The notes under the pieces are model-generated. The model was given only the letters and a program-made list of their open reading frames with translations. It had not been told where the DNA came from and ran no database searches. Shown here piece by piece: positions 5,468 to 9,658 of a stretch of 9,658 nt of DNA. The stretch's first letter is position 1, and every line of letters begins with the position of its first letter. Source of the stretch: Planctomycetota bacterium (GTDB lineage Bacteria; Planctomycetota; Planctomycetia; Pirellulales; Thermoguttaceae); the NCBI GenBank assembly GCA_025356915.1, contig JANXQG010000317.1, positions 1 through 9,658 on the forward strand. The letters are read 5' to 3'. A program made the translations under genes and the position numbers.

Positions 5468-6832
5468 ATGTCTCTCTGGAAAATCGCCTGGCGTAGTATT
5501 CAACAACGGTCGCTGGCCTCGCTGCTGACGGCCATTTCCATGGCCTTGGGCGTGATGCTCGTGGTTGCCGTGCTGGTGATCTATAGCGTCGTCCACCAGG
5601 CATTTCACCGGGGCGGCGAGGGTTACGACCTGATCGTCGGCCCGGCCAAAGGAAGCAACCTCGACTTGGTTTTTTCCAGCGTTTTCTATGTCGGCCAGCC
5701 GATCACCACGCTGCCGTATAGCGTTTACCTCGATCTTTATGAGAACCGGACCGAATCCAAATCGGTGCGGATGGCGGTACCCGTCTGCCTGGGCGATACC
5801 TATCAAGATAAGCGCGTCGTTGGCACTACGCCCGCCATGTTAAACGACCTGACTTTTTACGGCAATCAGAAGTACGAGTTCGCCGATGGGAAAAACTTCA
5901 CCGAAAAGAACTTCTTCGACTCCGTGGCTGGAGCCGCCGCAGCCAAGCAGACCGGCCTGAAAGTTGGCGATAAGTTCCGACCTACCCATGAAGTCGGCGA
6001 GAAAAGCGACGACAAGCATGGGGCATTCACGGTCGTGGGCATCTTAAAACCCACCGGCACGCCCAACGACAACGCCCTATTTGTCAACATTGAAGGCTTT
6101 TACCGCGTCGGCGGGCACGCTGGCAAGGTCGGACGGGCATTGTTGGAGAATAAGCCCGAGGCAAAGCCTGGCGATAAAACCGAAAAACTATCCGAACCAG
6201 AATCTCATGCCAAGCCCGATGCAAAATCCGAGGAACACCACGACGAGCACGACGAACACGACGAGGTGATTTCGGAGAAGCAAAGGCAGGTCAGTGCCGT
6301 CCTGGTCTGCACCTATCAAGAGTCCCAAACCCGGGCCTTGGCCGCCGAAATCAACAAGCGCAAGGATGCCCAGGCAGCCATCCCTTCGGAAGAAATCTTC
6401 CGGCTCTTTGAGGTCATCATCGGCAACATCGAAGTCGTGCTGCTGGTATTTGCCGTGATGATCGTACTCGTGGCCGGCATCGGCATCATGGTGAGCATTT
6501 ACAACTCGATGAACGACCGGCGGCACGAGATCGCCATCATGCGGGCCTTGGGTGCCCGGCGGAGCACGGTAATGATGGTGATCCTGCTGGAATCGATCCT
6601 CCTCTCGCTCGGCGGAGGAGTGCTGGGACTCGGCCTGGGCCATGGGCTTTTGGCGGTCGCCGGCCCCTGGATTGCCGAAAAGGTCAACCTGCCCTTGAGT
6701 ATGTTGCAGTTTCGCGCCGTCGAGTTGATTTTGATTCCGGGGCTGATCGTGCTGGCCTCAATTGTCGGATACCTGCCTGCGGTGGCCGCCTACCGCACCG
6801 ATGTGGGTAAGTCGTTGATTGCCAATCCGTAA
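5468..6832 (+). CDS. ABC transporter permease, MacB/FtsX type, with His-rich linker
   Basis: 454-aa inner-membrane permease partnered with the upstream ATPase. The layout is that of MacB/LolC/FtsX proteins: TM1 (about 19-42), a large extracytoplasmic MacB-like domain (about 45-318, with YDLIVGPAKGSNLDLVFSS at 53-71), then TM2 (320-345), TM3 (368-395) and TM4 (416-442). The cytoplasmic coupling stretch after TM2 is NSMNDRRHEIAIMRALGARR (346-365). Unusual is a charged, low-complexity linker at about 228-268 ending in HHDEHDEHDE (257-266), which could bind divalent metal. I recall similar YDLIVG-type permeases near metal-uptake genes in proteobacteria, but this is only a hint. The ATG at 5468 has no Shine-Dalgarno; it follows the heptad array. 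The rsfS promoter lies in its last codons. Confidence 0.9.
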   Translation: MSLWKIAWRSIQQRSLASLLTAISMALGVMLVVAVLVIYSVVHQAFHRGGEGYDLIVGPAKGSNLDLVFSSVFYVGQPITTLPYSVYLDLYENRTESKSVRMAVPVCLGDTYQDKRVVGTTPAMLNDLTFYGNQKYEFADGKNFTEKNFFDSVAGAAAAKQTGLKVGDKFRPTHEVGEKSDDKHGAFTVVGILKPTGTPNDNALFVNIEGFYRVGGHAGKVGRALLENKPEAKPGDKTEKLSEPESHAKPDAKSEEHHDEHDEHDEVISEKQRQVSAVLVCTYQESQTRALAAEINKRKDAQAAIPSEEIFRLFEVIIGNIEVVLLVFAVMIVLVAGIGIMVSIYNSMNDRRHEIAIMRALGARRSTVMMVILLESILLSLGGGVLGLGLGHGLLAVAGPWIAEKVNLPLSMLQFRAVELILIPGLIVLASIVGYLPAVAAYRTDVGKSLIANP

Positions 6833-6843
6833 TCTGGTACAAT
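6815..6843 (+). promoter_or_regulatory. Promoter of rsfS-argS inside the permease 3' end
   Basis: TTGATT (6815-6820), a 17-nt spacer and TACAAT (6838-6843), with an extended -10 TG at 6835-6836. Start near 6850, about 36 nt before the rsfS GTG. The -35 box is in the permease coding sequence, so the downstream pair can be expressed independently of the transporter. Confidence 0.6.
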
Positions 6844-6885
6844 CGTCCGCTGAGTTCCCCCGTAATCCTTCGAGACCGTATTATC

Positions 6886-7290
6886 GTGGCAGAAGCCAAT
6901 TCCATTTCGCCGCCGACCGTAACCCAAGACCAGAACTTCGGACTTCGCCGTGCTCGGATCGCCGCGCGCGTGGCGGAAGAAAACCGCGGCCGCGATATCG
7001 TGATCCTCGACATGCGGGAGTTGACCTGCATGTTCGACTTCTTCGTCCTCGTCAGTGGAGCCAGTCGGCGGCAGTTGCACGCCATCAGCGAAGAGATCGA
7101 TCGGGTCTTGCAGGAAGAACATGGCGACCGGCGAATGGGCATTGAGGGCTACGAAGAAAGCCGCTGGATACTCCTGGACTACGGCGATATCGTCGTACAC
7201 ATGTTCGAGCCTGAAACCCGCAAGTACTATGCGATCGAGGAACTCTGGGGCCAAGCCAAGCGCGTGCCGCTGGAATCCGAGGCGTTATGA
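6886..7290 (+). CDS. rsfS: Ribosomal silencing factor RsfS (Iojap/DUF143)
   Basis: Binds ribosomal protein L14 on the 50S subunit and blocks subunit joining when nutrients are short; cytoplasmic. The 134-aa protein has the family core: DIVILDMREL (37-46), DFFVLVSGASRRQ (51-63), GIEGYEESRWILLDYGDIVVHMF (about 85-107) and the C-terminal TRKYYAIEELW (111-121). Start is GTG at 6886, since the next in-frame ATG (codon 43) would cut into the core domain; no clear Shine-Dalgarno is present. The first 20 or so residues are a poorly conserved extension. It overlaps argS by four bases (ATGA), implying translational coupling, and has its own promoter overlapping the permease end. Confidence 0.95.
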   Translation: MAEANSISPPTVTQDQNFGLRRARIAARVAEENRGRDIVILDMRELTCMFDFFVLVSGASRRQLHAISEEIDRVLQEEHGDRRMGIEGYEESRWILLDYGDIVVHMFEPETRKYYAIEELWGQAKRVPLESEAL

Positions 7291-9086
7291 CTCTGCTTCC
7301 CAATCTTCAATCCCGGTTTCGCCAAGCGTTGGCCACACTGACCGATCAGCCCGAGCCCTGGCTGGAAATGATCCGCTGCGCCCAGGACACCCGTTTCGGC
7401 GATTACCAGGCCAACTTTGCCATGGCTTTGGGCAGGCAGTTGAACAAGAAGCCTCGCGAGTTGGCCGCCGAGGTTGTTGCCCGGCTCGACATGGCCGATC
7501 TCTGCCAACCGCCGGAGGTCGCCGGTCCGGGCTTCATCAACCTGCGGCTGAAAGACGAGTGGCTGGTCGAGCAGCTTACTGCGGCAGTCAACGATCCGCG
7601 GTTGGGCGTCGAGCCGACCGCGCGACCGCGAACCTATGTGATCGACTATTCCGCTCCGAACGTGGCGAAGCCGATGCACGTCGGCCATATCCGCTCGACC
7701 GTGATCGGTGACGCCTTGTGCCGCACGCTCCGTTTCCTCGGTCACCAGGTGATCAGCGACAACCACATCGGCGACTGGGGCACGCAGTTCGGCATGATCA
7801 TCTACGGCTACAAGCATTTTCTGGAGCCGGATGCCTATCGCAATCGGCCCGTGGAGGAACTGGCCCGGCTCTATCGACTGGTGCGGCAATTGGTCGATTA
7901 CGTTGAGAACGAGAAGGTTGCCGCCGTCGATGCTGATCCGCTCCTTGCCCAACTGGCCGCTGAACATCCGCAGATCGGTCGCGGCACCCAGGCCGAAACG
8001 GCCAAACTCCACGCCGGCGATGCCGAGAACCACCAGTTGTGGCAGGAGTTCATGCCCTATTGCCTGGAAGATATTCAGCGGATCTACCGCCGCTTGGACG
8101 TCCACTTCGATCACGCGCTGGGCGAAAGCCATTATCACGATATGCTGCCGGGCGTGGTCGAGGATCTACGTCGCCGGGGTATTGCCCGAGAGAGCCAGGG
8201 GGCCGTTTGCGTGTTCCTTGAAGGCCAATCGGTGCCTATGATCGTGCAGAAGCAGGACGGGGCCTACCTTTATGCCACGACCGATCTGGCCACGATCCGC
8301 TATCGCATGGAACAGTGGCAGCCCGACGCCATCTTGTATGTTGTCGACCACCGCCAGAGCCTGCACTTCCAGCAGCTTTTTGGCACCGCGCGTCTGCTGG
8401 GCTACGATCAGGTTGAGTTACAGCATGTCAGCTTCGGCACCGTGCTGGGCAAGGACGGCCGACCCTTCAAAACACGTGCCGGCGACACCGTGGGGTTAGA
8501 GAGCCTGCTGGACGAAGCGGTCTTCCGTGCTGCCAGGATCGTTGCCGAAAGCGATGACTCCAAGCCCAATGGGGCAGAGCTTTCACCCGACCAACGGGCA
8601 TGCGTGGCTGAGACCGTCGGCATGGGAGCCTTGAAATATGCCGATTTGTCGCAGAATCGAACCAGCGACTACGAATTTGACTATGAAAAGATGCTCGCCA
8701 TGAACGGTAACACGGCGACCTATATGCAGTACGCCTACGCCCGAGTGCGGAGCATCTTTGCCAAAGGCAATATTGATGTCGAGCAACTTCGCGCCTCCGG
8801 GGCGGCCATCACGATCGACGTGCCGGCCGAACGAGCCTTGGCCATCGAGTTGCTTCGCTTCGGCGACGCCCTCTCCTTGGCCATGACCGACTACCGCCCC
8901 AACCAGATCACGGCCTACCTGTTTGATCTGGCCAAAAGCTTTTCGGCCTTCTTCGAGAATTGCCACGTTCTCAAAGCGGAAACGCCCGAACTGCGAGCTA
9001 GCCGTCTGCTGCTGTCCGATCTAACGGCACGGATCATTCGCAAAGGGCTGGAACTGTTGGGAATCGGGGTCGAAGAGAAGATGTAG
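7287..9086 (+). CDS. argS: Arginyl-tRNA synthetase
   Basis: Class I synthetase charging tRNA-Arg; cytoplasmic. At 599 aa it is full length. Order: N-terminal Add1 domain (about 1-100, with RFGDYQANFAMALGRQL at 36-52), then the catalytic Rossmann fold with HIGH-type HVGH (131-134) inside SAPNVAKPMHVGHIRSTVIGD. SDNHIGDWGTQFG (157-169) and the GKDGRPFKTRAGDTV segment (about 388-402) follow; the latter replaces a canonical KMSKS loop, as is usual for this ArgRS group. The DALR anticodon-binding domain begins near ATYMQYAYARVRSIF (about 475-489) and ends LLGIGVEEKM. It starts inside the rsfS stop codon (ATGA) without its own ribosome binding site. The TAG stop lies 8 nt before the GGACGAA repeats. 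The 303-aa minus-strand ORF across it is an antisense shadow. Confidence 0.98.
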   Translation: MTLLPNLQSRFRQALATLTDQPEPWLEMIRCAQDTRFGDYQANFAMALGRQLNKKPRELAAEVVARLDMADLCQPPEVAGPGFINLRLKDEWLVEQLTAAVNDPRLGVEPTARPRTYVIDYSAPNVAKPMHVGHIRSTVIGDALCRTLRFLGHQVISDNHIGDWGTQFGMIIYGYKHFLEPDAYRNRPVEELARLYRLVRQLVDYVENEKVAAVDADPLLAQLAAEHPQIGRGTQAETAKLHAGDAENHQLWQEFMPYCLEDIQRIYRRLDVHFDHALGESHYHDMLPGVVEDLRRRGIARESQGAVCVFLEGQSVPMIVQKQDGAYLYATTDLATIRYRMEQWQPDAILYVVDHRQSLHFQQLFGTARLLGYDQVELQHVSFGTVLGKDGRPFKTRAGDTVGLESLLDEAVFRAARIVAESDDSKPNGAELSPDQRACVAETVGMGALKYADLSQNRTSDYEFDYEKMLAMNGNTATYMQYAYARVRSIFAKGNIDVEQLRASGAAITIDVPAERALAIELLRFGDALSLAMTDYRPNQITAYLFDLAKSFSAFFENCHVLKAETPELRASRLLLSDLTARIIRKGLELLGIGVEEKM

Positions 9087-9202
9087 GGGCGAAAGGACGA
9101 AGGACGAAGGACGAAGGACGAAGGGGGGAAGAGGGACTCGCGCGCAGTCCTTTCGTCATTCGAGCTTCGTCATTTCTTTCTGTCATTTCCTACTGTCATT
9201 TC
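9087..9202. repeat. Second inverted heptad array (GGACGAA / TTCGTCA-type)
   Basis: Left array: four perfect GGACGAA units (9095-9122), preceded by a worn copy GGGCGAAA. Right side: GTCATT motifs at 9155, 9169, 9182 and 9195 (spacing 14, 13, 13) within TTTCGTC/TTTCTGTC contexts, the reverse complement of GACGAA/GACAGAAA. It has the same head-to-inverse layout as the array at 5282-5459 but a different unit. The minus-strand gene's TGA stop (9196-9198) lies inside the last right-hand copy. The arrays fill the spacer between two convergent genes. Confidence 0.85.
9131..9153. terminator. Possible bidirectional terminator between argS and the toroid gene
   Basis: GGACT (9134-9138) and AGTCC (9146-9150) pair perfectly around CGCGCGC. 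Three more weak pairs (G-U, A-U, G-U) extend the stem to 8 bp ending in TTT at 9151-9153. It is central in the convergent spacer. The T-tract is only three long, so termination is inferred from position as much as from structure; the heptads on either side could extend the stem. Confidence 0.4.
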
Positions 9203-9658
9203 CCTTCCACGGCTTCCTCGCCATACAGCGGCATAAAACGATAATAGACTTCGAGAATCATCGTCGCCATCGCCGTATTATAAAGTCTTCCGCCTGCCGC
9301 ACTCTGCGAACTTTCAAAGTACCAGCTTCCTGCCGGATGCCCCTCGCGATCCTGAGTGGAAATCAGGTGTTCTCGCATCTTGCGGTTCCAGGTATCCCAT
9401 TCCGGACCAGCCCAGTGGAACAAAACCTGCGTGGCGTAATAGTCGTAGTAGAGACTGTCTTGCGACAGCCCCCAGGCGTTCAGGTGGGCGACGCCTTGAA
9501 CCAGACCCGGATTGTCGCGCCGCCAACCGGTATACATGCGGCTTAATAGGCCAACGGCCGTCGTCGTGGGCCGCGGCTTCCGCGTCTGATAGCCATACTT
9601 TGAGCCGTCCTGGTTCTGCACACTGTTGAGGAACCGCTGTGCACCAAATATCGCCGGC
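9196..9658 (-). CDS. Prenyltransferase/squalene-cyclase-like alpha/alpha-toroid protein, C-terminal part
   Basis: The reading frame is open to the window edge, so this is the last 153 residues of a longer protein. It shows two QW-like toroid repeats. One is at residues 5-21 of the fragment (GAQRFL, then QNQDG), with the usual final Trp replaced by Lys-Tyr; the other is at about 93-112 (KMREHL to GSWYF, with TQDREG between). LYYDYYATQVLFHWAG (69-84) and YNTAMATMILEVYYRFMPLY (126-145) are typical of the last helices of this superfamily. The catalytic DXDD of squalene-hopene cyclases is not in this part, so enzymatic function cannot be judged. Such proteins are frequent in planctomycetes and mostly of unknown role. 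A GTG at 9621 is in frame but coding clearly continues upstream. The TGA stop lies in the repeat array. It converges with argS. Confidence 0.85.
   Translation of the reverse strand, partial: PAIFGAQRFLNSVQNQDGSKYGYQTRKPRPTTTAVGLLSRMYTGWRRDNPGLVQGVAHLNAWGLSQDSLYYDYYATQVLFHWAGPEWDTWNRKMREHLISTQDREGHPAGSWYFESSQSAAGGRLYNTAMATMILEVYYRFMPLYGEEAVEGK

Noticed and set aside
6240..6268. Trinucleotide-like repeat GAC/GAG/CAC in the permease gene
   Set aside because: It is the coding sequence of the His/Asp/Glu linker, in frame; reported there as a protein feature rather than a DNA repeat.
7227..8138. 303-aa minus-strand ORF
   Set aside because: Lies wholly antisense to rsfS/argS, which are unmistakable; the translation is a typical high-GC shadow.

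Overview
The window looks like chromosomal DNA of a member of the Planctomycetota, probably Pirellulales-like. I infer this from the overall style: moderately high GC, housekeeping genes scattered in short operons, weak Shine-Dalgarno signals, and a prenyltransferase/squalene-cyclase-like toroid protein of the sort common there. No rRNA or other marker is present, so the placement is an inference.

Minus strand, 1-2541: lipA (lipoyl synthase) is transcribed leftwards from a good TTGACA-N18-TATAAA promoter and is followed by an htrA/degP-type serine protease that runs off the left edge. The protease is complete at its N-terminus, with signal anchor, H/D/S triad and PDZ1. Positions 2460-2890 hold no recognisable gene. 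They contain the lipA promoter, a bulged stem-loop, and a promoter pointing right towards a 56-aa two-helix membrane peptide (2891-3061).

Plus strand, 3062-3930: a HigB/Gp49-type toxin gene is broken by what looks like a one-base deletion near 3437-3439. It is followed directly by an intact XRE-type antitoxin, so this is a degraded toxin-antitoxin module with a surviving antitoxin.

Plus strand, 4016-9086: smpB (trans-translation) is followed after 1 nt by a LolD/MacB-type ABC ATPase. After a 176-bp spacer of inverted heptad repeats comes its FtsX/MacB-type permease, which carries a His/Asp/Glu-rich linker. A second promoter (TTGATT-N17-TACAAT with extended -10) overlaps the permease 3' end and drives rsfS (ribosomal silencing factor), which overlaps argS (arginyl-tRNA synthetase) by ATGA. 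The smpB, rsfS and argS block is thus a translation-related neighbourhood with an envelope ABC transporter between.

Right edge: argS converges on the C-terminal end of the toroid protein (minus strand, entering from beyond 9658). The 109-bp convergent spacer holds a second inverted heptad array, with a different unit but the same layout. A degenerate relative sits over the lipA promoter. These repeat families, each a head array facing its own reverse complement and reaching into stop codons, are the main structure not explained by genes. I see no CRISPR array, insertion sequence, tRNA or rRNA, and no convincing new multi-gene system.
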